This document shows positions 6,914 through 14,026 of a stretch of 19,515 nt of DNA, one piece after another (position 1 is the first letter of the stretch; the number at the start of each line of letters is the position of its first letter). The notes beneath the pieces were generated by a model that searched no databases, was not told the DNA's origin, and was given only the letters and a program-made list of their open reading frames with translations. The stretch covers positions 1,935-21,449 of the forward strand of contig DAQW01000042.1 in the NCBI GenBank assembly GCA_002503045.1. Direction: 5' to 3'. Source of the stretch: Euryarchaeota archaeon UBA39. Its GTDB lineage: Archaea; Thermoplasmatota; Poseidoniia; Poseidoniales; Thalassarchaeaceae. Both the position numbers and the translations under genes were made by a program.

Positions 6914-9013
6914 ATGGACATCGTCCTAGTGCTATCGTTTTTGTTTTTCATGACGATTTTCGCAGGTGTAGGACTAGCTTCTATGTTTGTTAAAGAGGAT
7001 ACAACTGACGATTATCTTGTTGCCGGAAGAGGGATGCATCCGGCTCTTGCGGCATTATCTGCTGTTAGTACCTGGAACTCCGGTTACATGTTCATTGGAT
7101 TTATCGGATTTACTTACGTGATGGGACTCAATGCATTCTGGTTGAGTGTCGTATCAACTATTGGACAAGTTGTCGCTTGGGCTTGGTTGTACAAATTTAT
7201 TCAAAAAGAAGGACAAGAAAGAGGGATTCGTTCATTGTCATCTCTTGTTGCAGAAAAAGCTGGTGCCCCTGAAGCAAAATTAGCTGCGATATTGTCTGTT
7301 CTATTCCTAACTATCTATGCTGCTGCTCAGCTAACTTCTGGTGGTAAAGCATTGTTCGTAATGATGGGATGGAATGAATTAATTGGGATTCTAATCGGCT
7401 TCGTTTTAGTTGTAGCTTACTGCTATGCGGGAGGAATTCGGGCATCAATTTGGACTGATGCAGTACAATCCTGTGTTATGATTGTCGGGTCAGTAATTTT
7501 GTGTTGGATTGCCTTACAAGAAGTGAATGGATTTTCTGGATTATTTGATTCATTAGAGGCTCAAGATCCAGTACTAACAAAACTCGTTCCTGTTGACTTA
7601 AAATTTGGATTCTCAATGTGGGCCTTTGCATTTTTCCTTGGAGGGCTTGGAGTTGCAGGACAACCACAAGTTGTCTCAAGAGTGATGACATTAGGCTCAG
7701 ATTCAGATCGAAAACAAGCAATGATCTGGTTCTTTGTTTGGCAAACTCCTTTCATTGGACTCATGCTAGTCATAGGCCTTGTAAGTCGAGTTCTATTTAC
7801 TGCAAGTGACTTTGATCCAGAATTAGGATTGCCCCAAATGGCAATGGAAACGATGCCAGCCTTTGGAATCGGTATGATTCTTGCATCTATTTTTGCAGCA
7901 ACGATGTCAACTGCAGACAGTCAAGTTCTTGCTTGTACAGCAGCTATTACTGATGATATCAAACCAGAATGGCGGCAAGATCACAAGACTACTAAGAAAG
8001 TGACATTGGTAGTTGCCGCATTGGCTACTTTGATTTCTATTGGAGGTCTCTATATTCCAGGCGGAGATTCTGTTTTCGTTCTAGTTATTCTCGCAGTCTA
8101 TGGTTTGGGTGGAATCTTCGTTCCACTACTCATTATCCGATGGATGGGATACAAACCAGATACAACCCACTCTATTGCAATGATGATTGCTGCATTTGTT
8201 GGGGTAATCGGTTGGAGCCTACTTGGATTCGGAGGAGTGGATGGAATCTTCCCTTCAGTTCCAGGAATGGGTGCTGCATTCATCACGCACTTCATTTCCA
8301 ATGCCATTCGAACTCCAGATGAATCCCCACTTGGTAGATTTGCTATTCCTGAAGGTCGAACGATTGCAATTGTCACAGTTCTCCTACTTGTACCATTTTC
8401 TGCTGGAGAGGTAGGATATTTGATGACAAAACCAGATTCTTCTTCTCTAGGAGGGGTCGCGGATTATACTGTTGATTCAAACGTAATCATAGAGCAACTT
8501 GGTGAAGGTACAGAATATATCACAGATGGTGAAACGCTTGAGATTGATCTCCACACCGATGCAATCACATGGAGCGGAGAGAATCGGAACGTTGTTGCTG
8601 TTCGAGTAATTCTCACCTATAGTGAAGATGAAACCAGTGGGGGGCCAGGCTGTGCTGTGCCTGGTGCTAGTGCTTCTGATCCAGACACTATTACGGGGAC
8701 CATCACACATAACAACGAAACAGGAACCGCGAGTGGGCAGAATCAAGGACAAGGAGAATCAAGTCACGAAGTTCTAGTGGAATGGTACAACTCATCTCTA
8801 CTAAATGGAACAATTTCAGGACTCTCAGAAAGTGAAATTACCAATCAACTAGATTCTGGTGATGAAGGACTGGGCGCCTACATCCTCGATATTAATGTGG
8901 CCGTTCAAGAAGGCGGAGGTATCGGTTGTAACCACAATGACGAGGGAGAAGAAGTATCCTACATCGTTGAGATCTTAGTCCTAGACTACACAATAAATAC
9001 GGTAATTAACTAA
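6914..9013 (+). CDS. PutP-like sodium:solute symporter (SSS family) with extra C-terminal extracytoplasmic domain
   Basis: Na+-coupled solute uptake; the closest family I recognise is the proline transporter PutP. From ATG 6914 it has 699 residues. DDYLVAGRGMHP follows the first helix, as in PutP. MSTADSQVLACTAAITDDI matches the PutP TM8 motif, with S332 and T333 at the Na2-type sodium site. In the LSAVSTWNSG segment, the position of PutP D55, important for Na+ in E. coli, is a tryptophan (W54), so coupling or substrate may differ from PutP. After the PutP-like core comes one more helix at about 481-504, then roughly 195 polar residues with two cysteines (C580, C672) and three N-glycosylation sequons (N601, N626, N631). 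I preferred ATG 6914 to an upstream ATG at 6875 because it starts right at the first helix. A TATACT element at 6851-6856 could belong to the promoter. Family call strong; substrate unknown. Confidence 0.88.
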   Translation: MDIVLVLSFLFFMTIFAGVGLASMFVKEDTTDDYLVAGRGMHPALAALSAVSTWNSGYMFIGFIGFTYVMGLNAFWLSVVSTIGQVVAWAWLYKFIQKEGQERGIRSLSSLVAEKAGAPEAKLAAILSVLFLTIYAAAQLTSGGKALFVMMGWNELIGILIGFVLVVAYCYAGGIRASIWTDAVQSCVMIVGSVILCWIALQEVNGFSGLFDSLEAQDPVLTKLVPVDLKFGFSMWAFAFFLGGLGVAGQPQVVSRVMTLGSDSDRKQAMIWFFVWQTPFIGLMLVIGLVSRVLFTASDFDPELGLPQMAMETMPAFGIGMILASIFAATMSTADSQVLACTAAITDDIKPEWRQDHKTTKKVTLVVAALATLISIGGLYIPGGDSVFVLVILAVYGLGGIFVPLLIIRWMGYKPDTTHSIAMMIAAFVGVIGWSLLGFGGVDGIFPSVPGMGAAFITHFISNAIRTPDESPLGRFAIPEGRTIAIVTVLLLVPFSAGEVGYLMTKPDSSSLGGVADYTVDSNVIIEQLGEGTEYITDGETLEIDLHTDAITWSGENRNVVAVRVILTYSEDETSGGPGCAVPGASASDPDTITGTITHNNETGTASGQNQGQGESSHEVLVEWYNSSLLNGTISGLSESEITNQLDSGDEGLGAYILDINVAVQEGGGIGCNHNDEGEEVSYIVEILVLDYTINTVIN

Positions 9014-9019
9014 GAATAA

Positions 9020-10312
9020 TCAGTAGGGCGGGGGGGCTAAATTCCTGTATAGTTGACGAAGTATTGGAATGGGAAGAGCACAGAGCATCAATGGAAAGGA
9101 ATCGTTCCAAGATAGCAGTCCAGTCATCCCAGAATAAATGCCTAAACCTGCTACTGCTAGACAAGATAATGCTCCAGCTGCAACAGTTCTTGCCCGGAAC
9201 ATTCCAGCTTGAATTCGACTAACGTGAGAAAGAAACCAGGATGTTCTACGATGAGGTTTTCTACCAAATGCTTCTGAAAAAATCAATTCTTCGAGGGCTT
9301 TTTCATATTCCCAAATTGGAACCCCTCCTTTATGTGAATCCAATGACTGAGCAGATGACCAAGTCGATGGTGCCGTTGAACACCATCCATCAAATAGACA
9401 TCTTCGTAGTTCAATACTCATCCCTGAATCAATGACATGGTCATTCAATTCTAATGAACGATAACCGGATGCAAGATCTCGTAAACCAGGAGCACGATCA
9501 ATCATTGGTAAAAGAGCACCATATATTCCCGATGCTGGATGTAAAATGTGTACTTCACGTAAATTTGGTTTACCTGATGCATCATTTAGAACCACTATAT
9601 TTTCCAAACTAAAATTCCGATGAGTAATACATCCGACTGTATCTTTACCATGAGGGGCTCGCCAAAGTGTACGAGATGAGGTTCTTTCTTCTAGCATCTT
9701 CAAACGTTCATTCCAAGGTTTAGCATAACGAACTGAATTTGAAGAGTCACTGACTTTAGCATGAAATTCACCCAAAATTATCCCACAAGATTCAACCAAT
9801 ATTCGAGAGTCTTCTAATCTCTCTGAAATAAGCAAGTTAGTCAAAACTTGATCTGCGGTTGGCCATGAACTCAAATCTCTCCAAAGAAGAAGAATATCTC
9901 GTCCATTCCAAGAGACTCCTCCTTGAGCAACGTATGGATTATTACCAATATATTCTGCAATTCTACTACCATGGCCATCATCATCAAATGGTAAAATTTC
10001 TAATCTCCAAATTCCTTTCTTTCCACTATCAATCTTTGCAACTGGACCTATTGGTCCTTGAGACCATTCCAATGTCTTCGCATCCTTTAATGAATCAAAA
10101 TTACCCCATTTCCCTTCCATTTCGATCCAAGTTTGTAATCCCTCCACAGTAGGAAGACCGTCTGATGGCCAAATCATACACAACGTATCCCATGGAATTG
10201 GAACATCAAATGAATCAAAACCAATAGGAGGTTGTACATTAGATGGTTTGATATCAGTAGTTGTAACTACATGAGGAAACCATGGCTCATCGAACACATC
10301 TGGCGTGCTCAT
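9020..10312 (-). CDS. Membrane-anchored protein-kinase-like / APH-like protein, probably catalytically inactive
   Basis: 430 residues from ATG 10312, which has an AGG-containing stretch just upstream; in-frame codons run further upstream to a weak start at 10510, but they would cover the divergent gene's promoter and start. The middle resembles an aminoglycoside-phosphotransferase/kinase fold: strand-rich N-lobe-like sequence, an ILGEFHAKV helix like the L-x-x-L-H segment, then THRNFSLENIVV (about 230-241) in the place of the catalytic H-x-D-x-x-x-x-N loop, HILHPASG where D-F/W-G-x would be, and RDLASGYRSL like the later D-L-A motif. The catalytic Asp is Asn (N233) and the metal-binding Asp appears to be His (H258), so a pseudokinase is suggested. 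Two hydrophobic segments at about 374-396 and 405-420 end the protein. The last codons pass through a run of seven G on the plus strand, so the C-terminal PPPY is sensitive to sequencing error. The fold call is my reading, not a certainty. Confidence 0.6.
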   Translation of the reverse strand: MSTPDVFDEPWFPHVVTTTDIKPSNVQPPIGFDSFDVPIPWDTLCMIWPSDGLPTVEGLQTWIEMEGKWGNFDSLKDAKTLEWSQGPIGPVAKIDSGKKGIWRLEILPFDDDGHGSRIAEYIGNNPYVAQGGVSWNGRDILLLWRDLSSWPTADQVLTNLLISERLEDSRILVESCGIILGEFHAKVSDSSNSVRYAKPWNERLKMLEERTSSRTLWRAPHGKDTVGCITHRNFSLENIVVLNDASGKPNLREVHILHPASGIYGALLPMIDRAPGLRDLASGYRSLELNDHVIDSGMSIELRRCLFDGWCSTAPSTWSSAQSLDSHKGGVPIWEYEKALEELIFSEAFGRKPHRRTSWFLSHVSRIQAGMFRARTVAAGALSCLAVAGLGIYSGMTGLLSWNDSFPLMLCALPIPILRQLYRNLAPPPY

Positions 10313-10403
10313 GAACCTGCGAATAGAACTCTTGGCTTGAGTCGACCGGTTGAGAATGTATTCTCCGCAATGATTGAACATTTGATTGTTCATTGACACA
10401 AAT
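10313..10403. promoter_or_regulatory. Divergent intergenic region with a small inverted repeat
   Basis: 91 bp between the kinase-like gene (minus) and the HAD phosphatase gene (plus). Both promoters should lie here. It contains the inverted repeat TGAACA-6 nt-TGTTCA at 10375-10392, ending 11 bp before the phosphatase ATG, which could be an operator or a 5' hairpin. No clear TATA box was seen. The promoter role is inferred from gene arrangement. Confidence 0.35.
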
Positions 10404-10940
10404 ATGGGAGACAACCTGCCGTTGGCTGTAGATCTCGATGGGACAGTAATCCTTTCAGATATGACAAAAATTAGTGCTAGAAAAATTTTACTTCGAAGGC
10501 CTTGGTACATGTTTCTTATTCCATTTTTTGAATTAACAAAAGGAAGACCTTATTGGAAGAAAAGAGTTTCAAAATTTGTTTCTATCAAACCTGAAGATCT
10601 AGAATACCATGATGTCTTCATTGATTGGTTGAAAAAAGAAAAGGAAAGTGGAAGAGAAATAATTCTTGCAACTGCATCGCATATCATTCAGGCTATACCC
10701 ATTGCAGAACATGTAGGTCTTTTCGATGATGTGATGGGTTCAGAAGGAAAGGTAAACTTAGGTGGAAAATACAAAGCTAAGGCATTAGTCGAACGATATG
10801 GGATGAAAGGATTTGCATATTGTGGAAATTCTAAAGCCGATCTAGAAGTTTGGCCAGATGCTGGAGAAATTATTGTGGTAAATCCCAGTAGAGGAGTATT
10901 ATCGGGACTACATAGAGACCCAGATATATTGTTTGAGTGA
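10404..10940 (+). CDS. HAD-superfamily phosphatase of the UbiA-associated type
   Basis: Predicted phosphomonoesterase of 178 residues. HAD motif I is VDLDGT, with nucleophile D10 and acid/base D12; motif II is LATAS (T90); the motif III lysine is in GKYKAKAL; motif IV is YCGNSKADLEVW. The LRRPWYMFLIPFFELTKGR cap segment and the GLFDDVMGSEGKVNLGGKYK run resemble the HAD domain that in many bacteria is fused to UbiA-type prenyltransferases, here as a stand-alone protein. Motif IV reads GNS rather than the common GDS, but D146 remains. ATG 10404 is preferred over TTG 10386, which lies inside the inverted repeat. The cis-prenyltransferase gene follows after 27 bp on the same strand, so a role in polyprenyl-phosphate or isoprenoid-linked sugar metabolism is a reasonable inference; the substrate is not shown by the sequence. 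Confidence 0.82.
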   Translation: MGDNLPLAVDLDGTVILSDMTKISARKILLRRPWYMFLIPFFELTKGRPYWKKRVSKFVSIKPEDLEYHDVFIDWLKKEKESGREIILATASHIIQAIPIAEHVGLFDDVMGSEGKVNLGGKYKAKALVERYGMKGFAYCGNSKADLEVWPDAGEIIVVNPSRGVLSGLHRDPDILFE

Positions 10941-10967
10941 TAATCAAAACTATTACTCGCGGGAGAT

Positions 10968-11876
10968 ATGAAAGACAAGATGCCCCTCCAAGAAGATGGG
11001 GAGCGCATGGGTTGGCTAGGTCGTCGGATTGATTCTACGGCAAAATGGTTCCTTAAATTCAGAATTATTCGTGCGCCTGCCCGATTATTGGCTAATTCTA
11101 GATTCGCATGGAGTTTCGTTTCCAGAACAGACAGAGTTCGTGCAAATCGTCTTAGAGATAGAGTAATTGGGGGACCGATTCCTCAACATGTATCCATTAT
11201 TATGGATGGAAACAGAAGATTTGCAGAAAATGAAGGATTTGAAACTTCAATTGGACATCGATATGGAAAACAAAAATTGGAAGAAGTCATGGATTGGGTT
11301 TTAGAATTAGATATTCCATATTTGACAGTATATGCATTAAGTACAGAAAATGTGGTTAATCGAACAGAAGACGAACTAGAGATTCTTTTCGATTTGTATG
11401 TTGAGGGGCTTGAAGATTTATTGAAGAATGAACGAATTTTCACAAACCAAGTAAAAGTTCAAGTCGCTGGGCACAAAGAATTACTTCCCAAAAATGTGAT
11501 TGATGCAATTGAAAATGCAGAAAAGGCCACTAGTGAACATTCAGGATGTGTATTCACAATTTGCTTAGCATATGGTTCTAGAGAAGAAATCCTAGTCGCT
11601 GTGCGTAGTATTGCAACAGACCATGCATCTGGAGAAATCTCAATCGATGAAATCGATGAATTAATGATTTCAAAAAGACTCTACACTGGAGGATTACCCG
11701 ATCCTGATTTGATTATTCGAACTTCAGGTGAAGAGAGAATCTCGAATTTTCTTCTTTGGCAAGCTGCTTATTCTGAACTATATTTTACAGATGTTTTCTG
11801 GCCATCATTCTCAAAAAGTGATTTTCTTAATGCGATAGAATCTTATCAAAATAGAAAACGACGTTTTGGTGAATAA
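10968..11876 (+). CDS. uppS: cis-Prenyltransferase (polyprenyl/undecaprenyl diphosphate synthase family)
   Basis: Condenses isopentenyl diphosphate onto an allylic primer to make long cis-polyprenyl diphosphate, the precursor of the lipid carrier for glycan assembly. In 302 residues: HVSIIMDGNRRFAENEG (74-90), with the catalytic D80; GHRYGKQKL (96-104); LTVYALSTENVVNR (119-132); and the C-terminal signature DPDLIIRTSGEERISNF (245-261) followed by SELYF with E270. About 65 residues precede the core, rich in Arg and aromatics, a possible membrane-surface amphipathic segment. ATG 10968 follows GGGAG closely; ATG 11007 is an alternative that removes only part of this extension. The gene lies between the HAD phosphatase and the Nudix gene, with spacings of 27 bp and 1 bp, so the three look like one operon. 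Product chain length cannot be told from sequence. Confidence 0.94.
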   Translation: MKDKMPLQEDGERMGWLGRRIDSTAKWFLKFRIIRAPARLLANSRFAWSFVSRTDRVRANRLRDRVIGGPIPQHVSIIMDGNRRFAENEGFETSIGHRYGKQKLEEVMDWVLELDIPYLTVYALSTENVVNRTEDELEILFDLYVEGLEDLLKNERIFTNQVKVQVAGHKELLPKNVIDAIENAEKATSEHSGCVFTICLAYGSREEILVAVRSIATDHASGEISIDEIDELMISKRLYTGGLPDPDLIIRTSGEERISNFLLWQAAYSELYFTDVFWPSFSKSDFLNAIESYQNRKRRFGE

Positions 11877-11877
11877 G

Positions 11878-12315
11878 ATGGAAGAAATTTGTGGTACATG
11901 TGGAAACGACCCATGGCCCAAACCTTCTCTTGCTGTTGATGCTGTTGTTACAAGGAAAAAAGGTAATGAAGTTGAAGCACTTTTGATTCGTCGAGGAAAT
12001 AATCCTTGGAAAGGTGCATGGGCATTCCCTGGTGGTTTTGTAGAATTAGGAGAAAATCCATCAAGTGCAGTATTGAGGGAATTGATCGAAGAAACTGGAA
12101 TAAAAGGTAAGAATCCTGAAGTTCTAACTGTTAGAGGGGATCCAAATCGAGACCCTAGAAAACATATAGTTTCGATTTTTTATCAAGTAGATGTTGATGT
12201 GAATGCAGTCCCAACAGCAGGTGACGATGCTGCACATGCAGAGTGGGTTAATGTGAAATTAGCGATGAAAGAAGGAATGGCAGGAGACCATCTCCAAATT
12301 CTTCAAAATCTATGA
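11878..12315 (+). CDS. Nudix hydrolase, ADP-ribose pyrophosphatase-like
   Basis: Hydrolyses a nucleoside diphosphate linked to another group; the sequence around the box (AWAFPGGFVELGE) resembles archaeal ADP-ribose pyrophosphatases, but the exact substrate is not decided. The Nudix box G-x5-E-x7-R-E-U-x-E-E-x-G-U is complete at residues 53-75: G53, E59, then RELIEETGI. A short CGTCG segment at 5-9 resembles half of a zinc ribbon; the other pair of cysteines is absent. 145 residues is usual for a single-domain Nudix enzyme. ATG 11878 lies 1 bp after the prenyltransferase stop; GTG 11866 would overlap it and add four residues. The 3' end overlaps the convergent DUF354 gene by 6 bp, leaving no room for an intergenic terminator. 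Confidence 0.92.
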   Translation: MEEICGTCGNDPWPKPSLAVDAVVTRKKGNEVEALLIRRGNNPWKGAWAFPGGFVELGENPSSAVLRELIEETGIKGKNPEVLTVRGDPNRDPRKHIVSIFYQVDVDVNAVPTAGDDAAHAEWVNVKLAMKEGMAGDHLQILQNL

Positions 12316-13365
12316 TTCATTGAATGGGCCAATTTTCTCTGCAAAATCTGAACGAGTGTTCAATATTGAGAGTTCACGATTAGTTTCCACTTGAATAGAA
12401 TCTAACCACCTTTCTACAATTTTATCAAAACCATCCTTTTTTCTTGATTTCCAATGAAATAATTTCTCTGGAAACCTTTGATTTAGATTATCGAGAAAAC
12501 CACGTTCTGCCCTAGATATCAATAACGTGGGAACTCCATGGATTACTGCCTCAGAGGCCATAGTCGTTGAACCAGTTAAAACACCATCAAACATTGCAAT
12601 TTGAATCGGAAGTTCCCAAGCACCATCAGTTGATTCAATTGCTGATTCTTTGGTATGAACAAAATGAATTTGTAAATTCTTTATCCAAGCCTCATATAGA
12701 ATTAATTCTGAATCATCATGAATTCCTCCACCAACAATTGAACGATGGAAAACTACAGGCGCCTTTGAATGAGAATCATCTGAAGAATTTATTCCATCTC
12801 TAATTTGAGAAATTGCTTGTTTTCTAGCTGATTTTCCAGCATCTATATCCAAATAAACTTCAGGAAGAATACCTGAATATCTCTCAACTCTAGTATCTGA
12901 AGAAAAACCAGAATAAATATCATTATTCCATGATTTAGGAAGCAAAATTCTAGTTGCATATCGTTTTGCAATCCTGTGAGCAAGATGGTTTACTTCAGTA
13001 TCACTAATGTATACTCTATCAGAAATTCCGACTTTCTTTGCAGAAATTAACTCTAAAGAGGCTCCTTTGACAATTATTCGCTGAATTTTTGGATGAGAAC
13101 GGAGAAATTTTGTGACTTTTTTAATTCGACTCCTAGCAAGTCTAAATCGATTAAACCTACTAATTTCATGGCCCACTGGGCGGTCAACCCACAAATGTGG
13201 TCGATGAGGAATTCTTCCTTCACGTGTTCTAAACATGGATTGTACTTCTTTCCTAGTCGTTAATACAAGAATATCGTCAGCATGACCTGCTCGAATAAAG
13301 GGGCTCAATAATTGAAAATGTGCAGGATGATCTATCACCCAACAAGTGGGAATTACATCGTCCAT
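12310..13365 (-). CDS. DUF354 family protein (glycosyltransferase-like, GT-B fold)
   Basis: 351 residues matching the archaeal/bacterial DUF354 family, thought from its fold to be related to UDP-GlcNAc 2-epimerase/GT-B glycosyltransferases; no activity is established that I can name. Family features seen: WVIDHPAHFQLL near the N-terminus (9-20), ISDTEVNHLAHRIAKRYA (120-137), a KSW segment where relatives have a conserved turn, GILPEVYLD (165-173), and a Gly/Thr-rich loop GVLTGSTTMASEAVIHGVP (261-279), the likely nucleotide-sugar-binding turn. ATG 13365 is the natural start; the strands begin at residue 6. The gene is convergent with the Nudix gene and divergent from ridA. Together with a cis-prenyltransferase and a phosphohexomutase nearby it may take part in glycan or glycolipid assembly, which is an inference. 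Confidence 0.8.
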   Translation of the reverse strand: MDDVIPTCWVIDHPAHFQLLSPFIRAGHADDILVLTTRKEVQSMFRTREGRIPHRPHLWVDRPVGHEISRFNRFRLARSRIKKVTKFLRSHPKIQRIIVKGASLELISAKKVGISDRVYISDTEVNHLAHRIAKRYATRILLPKSWNNDIYSGFSSDTRVERYSGILPEVYLDIDAGKSARKQAISQIRDGINSSDDSHSKAPVVFHRSIVGGGIHDDSELILYEAWIKNLQIHFVHTKESAIESTDGAWELPIQIAMFDGVLTGSTTMASEAVIHGVPTLLISRAERGFLDNLNQRFPEKLFHWKSRKKDGFDKIVERWLDSIQVETNRELSILNTRSDFAEKIGPFNES

Positions 13366-13431
13366 GATGAAGCGAAGAAGGTCTATCGGATGAAGCGAAC
13401 GCTCTTGTGGCGTCTATTCTGTGGAATATAC

Positions 13432-13800
13432 ATGGGCAAGGAAAGAATCGATATTGGAGGGAAGGTGTTTGGACCCTATAGTCCAGGAGTCAAAGCAAAT
13501 GGGTTCATTTGGTTAGCAGGACAGATTTCTTTAGAATCGGGCGAATCTACAGGAGATCAAACTCTTGGATGTTTGACAAAAATTGACGCGTTACTAGAAG
13601 CTGCGGGAGCATCGAAAAATGATATTTGCTTTGCTCAAGTCCTTCTAGCAGATATCAATGATTTTTCAGAAATGAATGAAGTATACGGGAAATGGTTAGA
13701 TGGCGTAGATATACCACCTGCAAGAGCCGCCTTTGAAGCTGCTAATCTCCCTAGAGATGCTAAGGTGGAAATAGTGATTCAAGCAATTTGCCCAGAGTGA
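13432..13800 (+). CDS. ridA: RidA/YjgF/TdcF-family enamine/imine deaminase
   Basis: Predicted to hydrolyse reactive enamine/imine intermediates, such as 2-aminoacrylate from PLP enzymes; a cytosolic trimer in known members. From ATG 13432 it has 122 residues, the usual length. Key positions match E. coli RidA: Y16 in GPYSPG, the substrate carboxylate-binding arginine R98 in PPARAAFE, and E113 in AKVEIVI, so the active subtype is likely. The frame is open upstream to 13312, but that stretch has no family similarity and would overlap the divergent DUF354 gene, so I use the shorter start. Sixty-six bp separate it from that gene, and they contain two copies of GATGAAGCGA. The tiny membrane-protein gene follows 4 bp after the stop. 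Confidence 0.92.
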   Translation: MGKERIDIGGKVFGPYSPGVKANGFIWLAGQISLESGESTGDQTLGCLTKIDALLEAAGASKNDICFAQVLLADINDFSEMNEVYGKWLDGVDIPPARAAFEAANLPRDAKVEIVIQAICPE

Positions 13801-13804
13801 TGAG

Positions 13805-13999
13805 ATGCCTGGAAGTCCATATATCGAAAATCCAACCGATCTTCTTACTTGGAAGAAAATTATACCTTGGATAATTTGTATTCCATTAATTTGTATTGGA
13901 GGTGGATTTCTAGTTTTCAATTCTAATGGAGCAATTATTGGCGGATTATGCTCAATGATTGTACTCTGGATTCTTTCACGTAAATTTAGCCACAAGTGA
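13805..13999 (+). CDS. Tiny two-helix membrane protein, unknown function
   Basis: 64 residues: a polar start (MPGSPYIENPTDLLTWKK), a hydrophobic helix at about 19-38, a turn with NSNG, a second helix at about 42-58, and a basic end (SRKFSHK). The pattern fits a helical hairpin with both ends in the cytoplasm. ATG 13805 begins 4 bp after the ridA stop, and the phosphohexomutase gene starts 27 bp after its own stop, so it appears to be part of a plus-strand run. I do not recognise a family. It is supported by spacing, a clean membrane pattern and the lack of another gene in this gap; it could be missed by standard annotation because of its size. Confidence 0.6.
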   Translation: MPGSPYIENPTDLLTWKKIIPWIICIPLICIGGGFLVFNSNGAIIGGLCSMIVLWILSRKFSHK

Positions 14000-14026
14000 T
14001 AGAAGCACTAGGGGTTAGCGTGCTTC

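Noticed and set aside
9014..9019. Terminator between the symporter and pseudokinase genes
   Set aside because: The gap is only 6 bp, with no T-tract or hairpin in it.
10313..10510. Upstream extension of the pseudokinase-like protein to 496 codons
   Set aside because: The added 66 residues would cover the divergent promoter region and the start of the HAD gene; ATG 10312 gives a sensible N-terminus.
13312..13431. N-terminal extension of RidA by 40 codons
   Set aside because: It overlaps the start of the divergent DUF354 gene, has no similarity to the family, and the protein starting at ATG 13432 already has the usual RidA length.
13432..13800. Loss of the substrate-binding arginine in RidA
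   Set aside because: At first the Asn in AANLPR seemed to replace it, but counting through E. coli RidA shows the key Arg is in the PPAR segment, where R98 is present.
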